Assembly: GCF_902499125.1 (NCBI RefSeq)
Contig: NZ_CABVPX010000003.1
Span: forward strand, 248,001-312,000
Origin: Burkholderia arboris
GTDB taxonomy: Bacteria; Pseudomonadota; Gammaproteobacteria; Burkholderiales; Burkholderiaceae
DNA length: 64,000 bases
Direction: 5' to 3'
In this document: positions 35,982 through 45,416 of the stretch, piece by piece
How the letters are laid out: each line of letters opens with the position of its first letter
How positions within the stretch are numbered: the first letter of the stretch is position 1
Notes under the pieces: generated by a model
The model's input: the letters and a program-made list of their open reading frames with translations, nothing else
The model's database searches: none
Told to the model about the DNA's origin: nothing
Made by a program: the position numbers and the translations under genes

Positions 35982-36245
35982 CTACTGATCCGCAAGAAAC
36001 TGCTGCTGACTGGCGATTAATGATGCGCCGCAGGCGGTTTTCATGCCATGCAAGGCGACAGCGCGACCTTCAATCGAATACTGGCTCGATCCCTGAATGA
36101 TCGGGAATATACCTTTACATTTCGGGCAACTGACCATATGGCCAACGCCAGCCGCTGGCCGACCACTGAGATCCATGCCTCCGAAGCCATCGAGCACGAC
36201 ACCGCCGTGATCGGTCATGTCACCCTTGCGAATGATGGGTTGCAT
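35982..36245 (-). CDS. PAAR-domain protein, 87 aa
   Basis: A PAAR protein that caps the VgrG spike tip of a type VI secretion system. Characteristic are MQPIIRKGDMTDHGGVVLDG, HMVSCPKCKGIFPIIQGSS and a histidine/cysteine zinc-binding set ending with HGMKTACGASLIAS. The full single domain is present. It lies downstream of VgrG-RHS and its probable immunity gene on the leftward strand, so the effector island carries its own spike tip. The T6SS core genes are not in this window. Confidence 0.9.
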   Translation of the reverse strand: MQPIIRKGDMTDHGGVVLDGFGGMDLSGRPAAGVGHMVSCPKCKGIFPIIQGSSQYSIEGRAVALHGMKTACGASLIASQQQFLADQ

Positions 36246-36312
36246 TTTGCCAACTCAATACGTCATTCTTTCTCAATTATTACTCGACTGTCGTCGTGAT
36301 ATTTCGAAAATA

Positions 36313-36576
36313 TCATTTCACATCGGTAAATTTGGGGTCCTTTACTATGTCATCATCGTCGCTGGAGTAGTAAAGAAATCCAAGCGCCTTTGTTTCCACA
36401 AGAATACCTTCTGACAACTTTCCGCCTCCGACCAACTCTTGGTCGGTAAGCCAGTCGTCATACCCATCTACACATTGGCGCTTGTCGAAATCACACACGA
36501 CAAGGCCAACAACGTCCCCCTCGACGATAACATGATCGCCAATGTGGATATCTAGCCCAGATGAAACGTATTTCAC
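36313..36576 (-). CDS. Probable immunity protein for the RHS toxin, about 87 aa
   Basis: A small acidic protein directly after the toxin C-terminus, the usual place for a cognate immunity gene. The translation includes VSSGLDIHIGDHVIVEGDVVGLVVCDFDKRQ-type beta-rich sequence and the acidic patch SSDDDDIVKDP. The likely start is GTG 36576, preceded by GGGAAGAGG; a TTG at 36597 would overlap the RHS stop as TTGA. No family recognised. No signal peptide, so it would act in the cytoplasm if it is an immunity protein. Confidence 0.7.
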   Translation of the reverse strand: MKYVSSGLDIHIGDHVIVEGDVVGLVVCDFDKRQCVDGYDDWLTDQELVGGGKLSEGILVETKALGFLYYSSDDDDIVKDPKFTDVK

Positions 36577-36593
36577 GATGCGCCTCTTCCCTA

Positions 36594-39500
36594 TCAAGGT
36601 GGGTTGAGAAATGGTTCAACCGGCACCATGCTTGATGTCAATTGCTCCGGCTTAAGCACATATTTTTGCTTCGCCCAGAAGCAGTCGCACTTCGGATATG
36701 GCATTTGATTGGCCTGGAACATATTGTGATGCGACCCGTACACGCCATGTTGCATTTCATTGTCGGGTATCACGTCAAGCGGTCTGTACCCAAACGTGCC
36801 AACGGCGATGATTTTCCCTGACACGGTTTTGCATGGGTTGCATTTGTTCGGGCAATCATCTTTTTCCTTGACCTTTTCTTGCGTACCGTCCGTGGACCTC
36901 GTCATGTACCAGATGCCCGCTCCGATCATGACCAGCGCGCCAATTCCCGCGCCGATCAGTGTCCCGGGCCCGGGAACGACACTTCCGATACCGGCACCGA
37001 TCGCTATTGTGCCGAGACCACTAGGATCAATCTTCCGTGTCGGAATGCCATCCGCATAGGCGTAAAAATTTGGCCCGCCACGCAGTCCGATCGGGTCCTG
37101 ATTGATGTATCGACCTATAGCTGGATCGTAGTATCGATGCCGGTTGTAGTACAGCCCGGACTCTCTATCCCTGAATTGCCCCGGAAACCGGATCGGATTG
37201 TCGATCTCGTCGGCGATCATCGATTTCGTCTGCCCGTAGCCGTCGAAGTCCGCCGCCCACACGACCCGACGCGTCTCGTCGTAGAGTTCCTGCGGCGCGC
37301 CAAGGTGATCGGTAACGTAGAAGTACCGTTTGCCACGCTCGAGCCGAGCCACAGGCCCGGCATGGTCCGGATGGGCAACATAGGTCACGGACTTGTCGTT
37401 GCGCGGTGTCTGCCCCGCATGGACCTCCTGCAGCAGCCAGTCGCCGTCCCAGACGAACAACGTCGTAGACGGCGCTGCGCCGGCGGGCGTGTGAACCTTT
37501 GCGATCCGTCGGCCGAGCGCGTCGTATTGGTATTCGGTGCGGCTGCCGTCGGCCTGTTCGATACTGGCGAGTTGATGCCCGCTGTCGTAGCGGTAGCGCG
37601 TTTCCACGGGTTCAGGTGTTGTCACGGGTGTGACGGCATCTCTACGGGCCAGCAACCTGTCGAGCAGCCCCGGATTGTGATCCGGCTCGGGCACCTCCTG
37701 CAACGCACGCGCGACGCGACCGGTACGGTTGCCGTGCCCGTCGTAGCTGAAATCGAGTTGGGAGCGCGTCGGCCCGGCGATCGCGATGAATCGCTTTAGC
37801 CGATCGCCAGGCGCTTCCGGAACGGTGGCCGTATCGGACGTCGACATGGCTACGCTGTCGGGTTCCGATCCGTGGTCCAGCCGCGAAAGCAGGTTGCCGG
37901 CTGGGTCATACCGATACGTTTCCCCTGACGGGTGCGGGACAGCTTCGCCTCCCAGCCGGTTCACACTGGCCAACCGCGCGAGCGGATCGTATTGGAAGTG
38001 ACGCTCGCCTCGCCACGTGTCAGCGAGTCGCGTGATCTGTCCGGCCGCATCGTAATCCCACGCGCGCCACGGACGCGGTTCCGCACGTGGCTGCCCCCGC
38101 TCATCGAGATCCTGCAAGCGCTGCGTTTGAAGGAGCCCTGCGTCGTTGTACGCGAACAACTGCGCGATAGGGCCTTGAGCCGCATGAATCGTCCGATGCA
38201 ACGCGTCGCGCTCGAAACTCGCCAGCGGTTCGCCGTCGAGCAGTAGCCCGTGGATATGACCACTGCCGTAACGTTGCCAAGTCAGCGTGCCGACGCCAGG
38301 CAACTGCATCCCGCTGCGGTTGCCGGCTGCATCGAACGTGTGCTGGAGCCGCCAAACTCGCCCGTGGTGCGATTGAACCTCGGCCGTCCGCCGGCCGGCA
38401 GCATCGTATTCGTACGTGATCTGCGATGGTTCGCTGTCTTTCGGTTCGTGGCGGATCTGCGTCAGCAGACCACGAGCGTCGTAGCCGAATGTGGTGTGTG
38501 TGCCATCCCCGAGTCGTCGCTCGATCGGTCGTCCCAGACTGTCGTACAGCAGTGTCGTGCGCAATTGGCCATCATTGCCGTGATCGATTTGCGCGATCTG
38601 TTCGCCAGCGGCGTTGTATTCGACTTGCTGGCGTCGCCCATCGAATCCCGTTTGCGCAATCATGCGACCGTGCGCGTCATACTCGAACGTGCAGTGCTCG
38701 CCCTTTGCATTGGTCAGCGCCACGAGCCGCCCGAGCGCGTCGTAACCGTAACCGGTGGTGCTGCCGTCCGGCGCTTCTATCCGGACGATCTGGCCGTAGG
38801 CGTCTCGTGTCACCTGCGTCGTGCGCCCGAGCGGATCGGTATGGGCGATCGCCTGTCCTGCCCGATCGTACGTCGTTGTCCAGGTGCCGAGCCCGGCAGG
38901 CGCGATCGCTGTCGGCAGTCCGGCAGCATTACCGTAAAATCTGCTCGTCTGCCCCAGTGCGTTCGTCTGGTGGGTTTGCCGCCCGCGCTCATCGTAACCG
39001 TACTGCGTCGTGAAGCCCGAGCAGTCGGTGCGTGCGATCAACTGACCGGCGTCGTTGAATTGTGTTTTCGTCACGTTACCGAGCGCGTCGGTGTGCGCGA
39101 CAGCCAGGCCATTCTCAAACGTGGTACCAGATGTGTTGCCGAGCGGGTCGATCTCCTTGACCAGATGGCCGTCGGTGTCGTACTCGCGTTGCCAGATATG
39201 CCCGGCGGGATCGGTAATTCGCGTCGGCAGGTTCTGGTCGTTGTATTCAATGCGCGTCAGCTGGCCCGCGGCGTCACGGATCGCGATCGGATTCCCGTTT
39301 GTGTCGCTGACCGATTGCGTCTTGCGGCCGAGTGCGTCGACGCGCGCCGCGACATTACCCGTCTCGTCGAACTCGGTCTGGTCCGCGCTACCGTCCGAAT
39401 GAACGACCTGGTCGACCGCCCATAGGCCGTTATAGCGGTACGTCGTCGAGTTCCCGAGCGCATCCGTCACCTGCGTCATCCGGGCGGCCGGTTGATAAGA

Positions 39501-42500
39501 GAAGCGTGCTTCGCGCGTCACGACTGGCTGGCCGTTGGCGTCGAGTGTGTACGCGTAGGTTCTGATGCAGCGCGCCTGTGGCGTCTCGCCGTCCCACTCG
39601 GCGACGAATGTTGCGCCGGCCGGCGTCTCGTAGCGCGTGAGCAGGTGCGTGTGATACGCGTAGGTCCAGGTCAAATTGCCGCTGTCGATCGCCTGAACGA
39701 GATCGCCGTGATCGTCGTATCGATACGCGGCAAGTTTCTGCGTCGAAGTGCCGTGCTCGTCGAGCAAATGGACTTCGGTGATGCGGCCTTCATCGTCGTG
39801 CCGGCACGATACCGTATGGCAGTTGTTCTGGATCTGATGCAGGTTGCCGCTCCGCGTATACCTAAACGACAGCAACTGCTTGTCGCGGGTCTCGTAGCGC
39901 TCCAACAGCCAACGATCGGATTCGCTCGGATGCGGGCTATACGTCTCGACGATGCCATTCGGAAAGCGTACCGCGTATCTCGCGAGCCGGTCGATATCGT
40001 CAAGCCGCTGAAGCGTGTATTTCTCGATCGGATGAAAGTGTTCCTGACCCGGATCGAGCACCGGAAATTGCAGCTGTCGGCCGTCGAAGTCGATATAAAC
40101 AAGCTTCGGTGTACCGGCGATCGTCACGTGACGTACTTCGGTCGCGTACTGCAGTTTCCATGCGACGCCGAAACCGCCGGTTCGCTGATCGGCACTGCGA
40201 TAACGTCGATTCCAACGGATCGGCATCCGTCCCGGCAATGTGAAATCGTCGTGCGTGAGCAACTTCTGGCCTGTTGCAACGTCCACCGGATGCGCGCTGG
40301 TGGTCTTCTTCGCGCACTCCGCACAATCGGCCTCCGTGACGGGCGCAAGACCTTTGGCACTGCCGCCGCTTTGCGTGACCGGCCCCTCGAGGTAGATCCC
40401 CGTACCCTTCAGGTGAATACCTGCCGCGTCGATCGTAATCGTGCCGCCCGGACCGATTAGCTGCGCTGTCTTCGCGCCCGAGAGGCTTGCCTGGCCCGAA
40501 TCGGTGATCCGGATCTGGTTGCTGTTCGCGCTCTGAACCGGATCGGGGATTTGCGGGCTGAAGCCGGGAGAAATGTCGAGCGGCGTCTCCTGGTCTTTCT
40601 TGACCGCGTCGCCGACGGCCTTGCCTCGTACCGTCACCTCATAGGTATGCCCGACATGCGCGGTCCAGTCCTGAACCACGCGATCGACGCGATCCATGCC
40701 GACCGTGCTGGCCATCTGCAGTACGACGTTGCGCAGATACAGGCCGCCGACATTCACGTTGTAGGCCAGACCGACGTTGAGCATTTTGCCAAGTCCGACC
40801 GATTGCACCGAGGCCAGGCCGACTGTCTCAAACTTGACGCCGCCGGTTGACAAGGTCCAGTTCTGGCCAATGCTGGCCTTCTCGTCGTTCCCAACCGATT
40901 TTTCGCGGTCGTTGCCGACCGAGTGCGATTCGTCGTTCTCGACCTCGATGCGCTGATCTTTCTCTGCATGCAGCCAGACTTCTTCCTGCCCTTTTCGGTC
41001 TTCGAAACGCAACGCGTTCGCCGTACCATTGTCGCCGCCCGTCGTCGAGCGTGTCAGGATGCCGCTCTGGGTCGCATTGTCCGGCAGCCCCCACGGCGGC
41101 ATGTTTGCCGCGTTGTAGACGGATGCAATAATTAGCGGACGATCAGGATTGCCGTCGGCGAAGGTCACGACGACCTCGTCGCCAATGCGAGGGAGCTGGA
41201 TCATCCCGAATCCGCTGCTGGCCCAGGGTTGCGCGACGCGCACCCAACACGAGCTCCCCTGATCCTGCTTGCCGAGCCGATCCCATGGCAACTGGATCTT
41301 CACGCGACCGAGCGTGTCGGTATAAATTTCCTCGCCCTTCGGTCCGACCACGACAGCTGTCTGCACGCCATGGATCATCGGCCGAGGACTCGTCAGCAGC
41401 GGCCGATACGGGATCTTCTTGCGGATGCAGCGGAATTCGGCCGAATAGATCGCGCTGCCCGACACTGCCGTGGTTTGCGACCCCGGTTTTGCCTGGTAGT
41501 TGTTCGTTCCGTGGTGCCGGATCGACGTCAACAGAAAGTGCCGATCCTCGGGCTGCGCCTGGTCATGATCGTAGTGCGTATCGAGTTGGAAGTACCGCTC
41601 GAGCTCAAGCCTGCGATAGTGACTCTTGCCGACGAAGATCTTGCTGTGGGCAGCCAGTGCCTCGGTCCGGAATCGAGCGAGTTGTTCGCCCCGATCGGAA
41701 TCGGGAAAACCATGGGCGCCGAGATAGTCGTAGATCTCATAGTTGTCGACCTCGCCCTGATCGACAGCCGTGTCGCGCTCGACATACCGTCGCGCGCTCG
41801 GAGCCTTGTAGTCCCCTGTCTTGAGCGCAACGCTGCCCGACGAGAATCTGCGACGCGATACGAAGGATGTGACGACCTGGTTGCTTTCCAGGATCTCGTC
41901 GGTCGAATAGCGGAGCACCGGACTGTGCCCGGCAATCGGGCCGACGTTGATCGACGAGTCTGTGACGACTAATGTATGGCTGTCCTTCTTGTGCTCGAAA
42001 TAGAAGAACAGCCCCTCCTCCTGCATCAGGCGCAGCGCAAAAGAGAGATCGGTCTCCTTGTACTGCGTGCAGTAGCTGCGATTGACCGTTGGCGCGGATA
42101 GACGAAACACAACGTCGCCGAATCTCCGGTATCGATGCATCACGTCGTTGAGAATCTCGTCGACTTTCTGCTCCTGAAAAATCCGGATATCCTGACGGCG
42201 ATCCATAAAGGCCAGCCACGGGCGGGCGATAGCCTCGTAGGTCGCCAGGCCACCATCGGTGCCGGTATGTATAAAATCGGTGACGTAGCCGTGGAAATAG
42301 CGCACGTCCGTGCTGGCAAGCGCGTCGGTCAGCTGCAGGGTGACCGTCACCGGCTTGCCGATCAGTTGCTTGAGCTCGATGTTCGGGTCCTGGGACGCGA
42401 GCATGAACTTCATTTCAAACAGTTCGCCCAACGCCTCTTCGCAGACGAACTCGGTCAGCACGAGCGCCGAGCGACCGGACAGCGGCGTGTCGATCGTGAA

Positions 42501-42563
42501 CAGCCGATTGTTTTGCAGAGCGAAGAATTCCTTCGCGATCTCTTGAAGGGAAGGCGGCGACAT
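36594..42563 (-). CDS. VgrG-RHS fusion effector with variable C-terminal toxin, 1989 aa
   Basis: One polypeptide joins a T6SS spike to an RHS cage. Residues about 20-500 are the VgrG/gp27-gp5 part (SGRSALVLTEFVCEEALGELFEMKF, then GEEIYTDTLGRVKIQLPWDR and the OB-fold SSCWVRVAQPWAS-type motif). A DUF2345-like beta-helix follows to about 720. The RHS section begins near CAECAKKTTSAHPVDVATGQ, with many YDxxGxxxxxxD repeats. It ends at the core motif RYINQDPIGLRGGPNFYAYADGIPTRKIDPSGL-type boundary (to about residue 1850). The last 139 residues are variable: a Gly-rich hydrophobic stretch, then a short Cys-rich domain with CPNKCNPC and HGVYGSHHNMFQ. Start ATG 42563. Confidence 0.92.
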   Translation of the reverse strand: MSPPSLQEIAKEFFALQNNRLFTIDTPLSGRSALVLTEFVCEEALGELFEMKFMLASQDPNIELKQLIGKPVTVTLQLTDALASTDVRYFHGYVTDFIHTGTDGGLATYEAIARPWLAFMDRRQDIRIFQEQKVDEILNDVMHRYRRFGDVVFRLSAPTVNRSYCTQYKETDLSFALRLMQEEGLFFYFEHKKDSHTLVVTDSSINVGPIAGHSPVLRYSTDEILESNQVVTSFVSRRRFSSGSVALKTGDYKAPSARRYVERDTAVDQGEVDNYEIYDYLGAHGFPDSDRGEQLARFRTEALAAHSKIFVGKSHYRRLELERYFQLDTHYDHDQAQPEDRHFLLTSIRHHGTNNYQAKPGSQTTAVSGSAIYSAEFRCIRKKIPYRPLLTSPRPMIHGVQTAVVVGPKGEEIYTDTLGRVKIQLPWDRLGKQDQGSSCWVRVAQPWASSGFGMIQLPRIGDEVVVTFADGNPDRPLIIASVYNAANMPPWGLPDNATQSGILTRSTTGGDNGTANALRFEDRKGQEEVWLHAEKDQRIEVENDESHSVGNDREKSVGNDEKASIGQNWTLSTGGVKFETVGLASVQSVGLGKMLNVGLAYNVNVGGLYLRNVVLQMASTVGMDRVDRVVQDWTAHVGHTYEVTVRGKAVGDAVKKDQETPLDISPGFSPQIPDPVQSANSNQIRITDSGQASLSGAKTAQLIGPGGTITIDAAGIHLKGTGIYLEGPVTQSGGSAKGLAPVTEADCAECAKKTTSAHPVDVATGQKLLTHDDFTLPGRMPIRWNRRYRSADQRTGGFGVAWKLQYATEVRHVTIAGTPKLVYIDFDGRQLQFPVLDPGQEHFHPIEKYTLQRLDDIDRLARYAVRFPNGIVETYSPHPSESDRWLLERYETRDKQLLSFRYTRSGNLHQIQNNCHTVSCRHDDEGRITEVHLLDEHGTSTQKLAAYRYDDHGDLVQAIDSGNLTWTYAYHTHLLTRYETPAGATFVAEWDGETPQARCIRTYAYTLDANGQPVVTREARFSYQPAARMTQVTDALGNSTTYRYNGLWAVDQVVHSDGSADQTEFDETGNVAARVDALGRKTQSVSDTNGNPIAIRDAAGQLTRIEYNDQNLPTRITDPAGHIWQREYDTDGHLVKEIDPLGNTSGTTFENGLAVAHTDALGNVTKTQFNDAGQLIARTDCSGFTTQYGYDERGRQTHQTNALGQTSRFYGNAAGLPTAIAPAGLGTWTTTYDRAGQAIAHTDPLGRTTQVTRDAYGQIVRIEAPDGSTTGYGYDALGRLVALTNAKGEHCTFEYDAHGRMIAQTGFDGRRQQVEYNAAGEQIAQIDHGNDGQLRTTLLYDSLGRPIERRLGDGTHTTFGYDARGLLTQIRHEPKDSEPSQITYEYDAAGRRTAEVQSHHGRVWRLQHTFDAAGNRSGMQLPGVGTLTWQRYGSGHIHGLLLDGEPLASFERDALHRTIHAAQGPIAQLFAYNDAGLLQTQRLQDLDERGQPRAEPRPWRAWDYDAAGQITRLADTWRGERHFQYDPLARLASVNRLGGEAVPHPSGETYRYDPAGNLLSRLDHGSEPDSVAMSTSDTATVPEAPGDRLKRFIAIAGPTRSQLDFSYDGHGNRTGRVARALQEVPEPDHNPGLLDRLLARRDAVTPVTTPEPVETRYRYDSGHQLASIEQADGSRTEYQYDALGRRIAKVHTPAGAAPSTTLFVWDGDWLLQEVHAGQTPRNDKSVTYVAHPDHAGPVARLERGKRYFYVTDHLGAPQELYDETRRVVWAADFDGYGQTKSMIADEIDNPIRFPGQFRDRESGLYYNRHRYYDPAIGRYINQDPIGLRGGPNFYAYADGIPTRKIDPSGLGTIAIGAGIGSVVPGPGTLIGAGIGALVMIGAGIWYMTRSTDGTQEKVKEKDDCPNKCNPCKTVSGKIIAVGTFGYRPLDVIPDNEMQHGVYGSHHNMFQANQMPYPKCDCFWAKQKYVLKPEQLTSSMVPVEPFLNPP

Positions 42564-42829
42564 AGGCGATGACGTCCTGTCGTTGTTGATTCTTTTCTCG
42601 GACCGGGAGGCAGCCTCCTCCCATATTTCGGTCCTCTCTCATCGGACACGCTACCCCGATCTTATGATCCTAACAAAGTCGTTTTCGACAGGCACGATCT
42701 TTCATTCATTATTTCCTATTGATGGCGATCTTCAGGTATTTGTGTTTTATTATTGCCAATTTTAGAATTTGCACCGGATTGATAGTCATGCGGGCCCTAT
42801 GCAGGTGGCCTATTGTTGCTCGGTTCTGA

Positions 42830-43243
42830 GAATTCGCGCGTAGCCTGAGGGGCGCACTCAGACTTCGCTACGGCATCCGTCAGAAGGATCTGGCAGTTGC
42901 CATGGCGCTTGAGCAAAGCTACGTTTCGGCCATTGAGCTCGGTACGAAGGACCCTCCCTCGCAGGCAGTCGTCGATCGGCTCTCAGCGTGCTTGCGGCTC
43001 TCAGACGACGAACTTTCAAGTCTGCACGACGCCCGGTTGCTTTCGCAACGACACTTCACGATTCCTCACACGGCGTCTGCCGACATATGCCGTCTCTGCA
43101 GTGAGCTTTGGCGTGATCTCGACACGCTGAGCGATGTTCAGGTGCCCGTCGAGGGGAGCACGCACCTCTTCGGGCTGTATCTCTTCGTGCCGCACTACTA
43201 TTGCCGCCGCTCGACTTTCAGTTCAGGTGCTGAACATGCTTGA
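42830..43243 (+). pseudogene. Decayed XRE-family regulator
   Basis: The open frame after a TGA at 42827 encodes an XRE helix-turn-helix (LRLRYGIRQKDLAVAM, then ALEQSYVSAIELGTKDP), but there is no ATG, GTG or TTG before the HTH. The only ATG (42902) falls inside the motif and would remove its first helix. The C-terminal part to 43243 resembles no known domain. Either the start region has been lost or a CTG is used. It lies in the lower-GC right flank of the VgrG-RHS island. Confidence 0.6.
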
Positions 43244-44397
43244 GCGAGATCACCCAACAAAGCTCTGCATATCGATTCGACAAAGCGCGAACACTCGTCG
43301 TGGCCTTCGTATCGAGGTGTCCATCTGATCACGGAAGCGGTCGTTAGCCGTTCGCTATTTGCATACTATGCACACATTTACAGCACACGCGAGCCTGCCA
43401 TCGGGCCTTGAACCTCAAGCAACCAGGGCTTCGGCAACTCGTATGCGGGGTAGGTCGGACCGTCTCGATTCATGAGCACCACCTTTTGTGGGGGGAGGCA
43501 CCGTGCGCGCAAGTCTTTGATTTTAAAAACTTCTAGGCAGGGGTTCGATCGGGGATCAACTTTTCTGCGAATTTTGTAGGGAGGGGTCATCTTTTCTGCC
43601 ACATGGTCGCGGGAAAACTCGCAGAAAAGATGGCCAAATCATTGATTTGCATGGTCCGCAGAGGCCCCCTAACAGTGCCGGACTGCGCGCGCGAGGCGTT
43701 CTGTCGGTGCATTCCGATGATGCCGCTGGCGGGTCGATCCCAACGACCGGACGGATGATGCCGGATCCGGTGCCGTGGTCGTTCGATCAAATGATCGGCA
43801 CGCGCGGATGCCGAAGCGAATTCGCTGGTCGACAGCGTTGCGAAACATTCGCCGTGGTGCAGCACGATTTATCGAATAAGTTAAGCAATGGCGATTATAA
43901 AAACATCAATGAACATTGTTTAATTTATTGAAACTGTCAGATTTTATTTTCGGCCGATCAAACAAAATTTCCGCGGCGGCAAAGGTCATTAAATTTGCAC
44001 CGTCATTCAATATCGTCTTGTTGGTTTGGCGTATGTCTGGCGGAGGTTTGCGCGGATATGAAGAATTTCGACCCTTTTATTTTCGAACTGGAATTTCTTC
44101 GAAAATGTAAAGCATTGCAATATAAGATCGCCGGCTGGGTATTCCGGTTGCGGTGCGTGATTTTATTTGGCAGGATTTTCATCGGGCTGGATGGTTTTAC
44201 AACAACAACGCGCTCGACAATTTAATTTGATGAAAATAACGCGCGGCGCCTGGACAACGATTTGAAAGGAAGCTGACCAGAAAACAGGTAACGAGGCGCG
44301 GACATTCGGCACGGTTCGCGATCATTGAATCAATCGCTTGCCCGGCAGCGTCGATGCGTCACTCGAGCGAACCGGGCGAATCCGACACGGGGCGGCC
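43244..44397. other. Lower-GC intergenic region without a credible gene
   Basis: About 1.15 kb of AT-richer DNA (especially 43870-44240) between the decayed XRE frame and the FHA gene. It contains the inverted repeat at 43589-43632 and repeated TTTTCTGC words. Short frames here have poor composition. The right end must hold the promoter for the FHA-kinase-TOMM genes, but I cannot fix it. Confidence 0.5.
43589..43632. repeat. Inverted repeat CATCTTTTCTGC / GCAGAAAAGATG
   Basis: Exact 12-base arms at 43589-43600 and 43621-43632 around 20 bases. A further TTTTCTGC word occurs just left, at 43561-43568, as in the multiple terminal repeats of IS21-type elements. No transposase remains, so an element end is only a guess; a hairpin or operator is also possible. 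Confidence 0.5.
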
Positions 44398-45399
44398 ATG
44401 GCGATACTCAAGAACGATTCATCCGGGGAAGCATGCCTGCTCCGCGCGTATCACGTATTCGGCCGCGACGATGCACGCTGCGACACGGTCATCCGGGACG
44501 GGTCGGTGTCCCGTGTGCATGCCCATATCCGCTGGGTCGGCGGGCTGTGGGAGCTCCACGATCACAGCAGCAACGGCACGTCGGTATCGGGCGTGTCGTT
44601 GCGCGACGGCGAGCACGCGGTGCTGCGGCAAGGTGACGTGATCCGCTTCGGCAGGGCCGGTGTGGCGCCCTGGCGCGTGGAGACGCTCGACGATCCCGCC
44701 GATACGCTGTGGCCGATCCGCGGCGCCGCGGCCCCGATCGTGCTCGCGCCGCGCCAGAGCCTGCCTGCTCCTGCCGCGCAACCGGTCACGATCGTCCGTT
44801 CGCCGGCCGGCGAATGGCTGTGCGACGACACGTTGCCGCCGCGCGCGCTCCATGACGGCGACGAAGTGTCGACCGGCGACCTCGCGTGGCGCCTCGACCT
44901 CGTGCGCAACGCCTCGACGGTGATGCTCGCCGCCTCCACCGTTCCGGCCGCGCCCGCGCAGTTGCTCGAATTCTTCGTCAGCCGGAACGAGGAGCACGTG
45001 CGCATGCTGCTGCATGTCCGCGGCGGCGTGGTCGACCTCGGCGAGCGCGCCCATCACTACAGCCTCGTCACGCTCGCTCGCGCACGTTCGGCCGACATGC
45101 AGGCCGGCTACGACGCCGCCACGCAAGGATGGATCGAACTCGACCGCCTCGCGCGCATGCTCGGCATCGACACGTCCCATGTCAACGTGCAGATTCATCG
45201 TGCGCGAAGCCAGTTCGCGGCCCTGCCGGGGCTGGGCGCGAGCCAGCTCGTCGAGCGCCGGCGCGGCAGCGTCCGCTTCGGCGATTTTCCGTTCCGGATC
45301 ATGCGCGGCGAGCACCTCGAATGCCAGTCGGTGCCGGTCGCCGGGCCGCGTATCGGCGTGCCGCGTGCGGCGCCGGGCCCGGTTGTCCATTGCTCGTGA
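44398..45399 (+). CDS. FHA-domain protein, 333 aa
   Basis: The N-terminal 100 residues are a forkhead-associated phosphothreonine-binding domain, with FGRDDARCDTVIRDGSVSRVHAHI (the GR...SRxHA motif) and HDHSSNGTSVSG (the NGT motif). Residues about 200-333 form a winged-helix-like region (LLEFFVSRNEEHVRMLL, then YDAATQGWIELDRLARMLGID) that could be a DNA-binding or regulatory domain. The TGA overlaps an in-frame GTG of the next gene. It is adjacent to a large Ser/Thr kinase gene, so it probably recognises that kinase or its targets. Start ATG 44398. Confidence 0.88.
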   Translation: MAILKNDSSGEACLLRAYHVFGRDDARCDTVIRDGSVSRVHAHIRWVGGLWELHDHSSNGTSVSGVSLRDGEHAVLRQGDVIRFGRAGVAPWRVETLDDPADTLWPIRGAAAPIVLAPRQSLPAPAAQPVTIVRSPAGEWLCDDTLPPRALHDGDEVSTGDLAWRLDLVRNASTVMLAASTVPAAPAQLLEFFVSRNEEHVRMLLHVRGGVVDLGERAHHYSLVTLARARSADMQAGYDAATQGWIELDRLARMLGIDTSHVNVQIHRARSQFAALPGLGASQLVERRRGSVRFGDFPFRIMRGEHLECQSVPVAGPRIGVPRAAPGPVVHCS

Positions 45400-45416
45400 A
45401 CGCGGGGGAGCCGGCC

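Noticed and set aside
43378..43602. A 74-codon leftward frame
   Set aside because: No ribosome-binding site, no recognisable domain, and it crosses the TTTTCTGC repeats.
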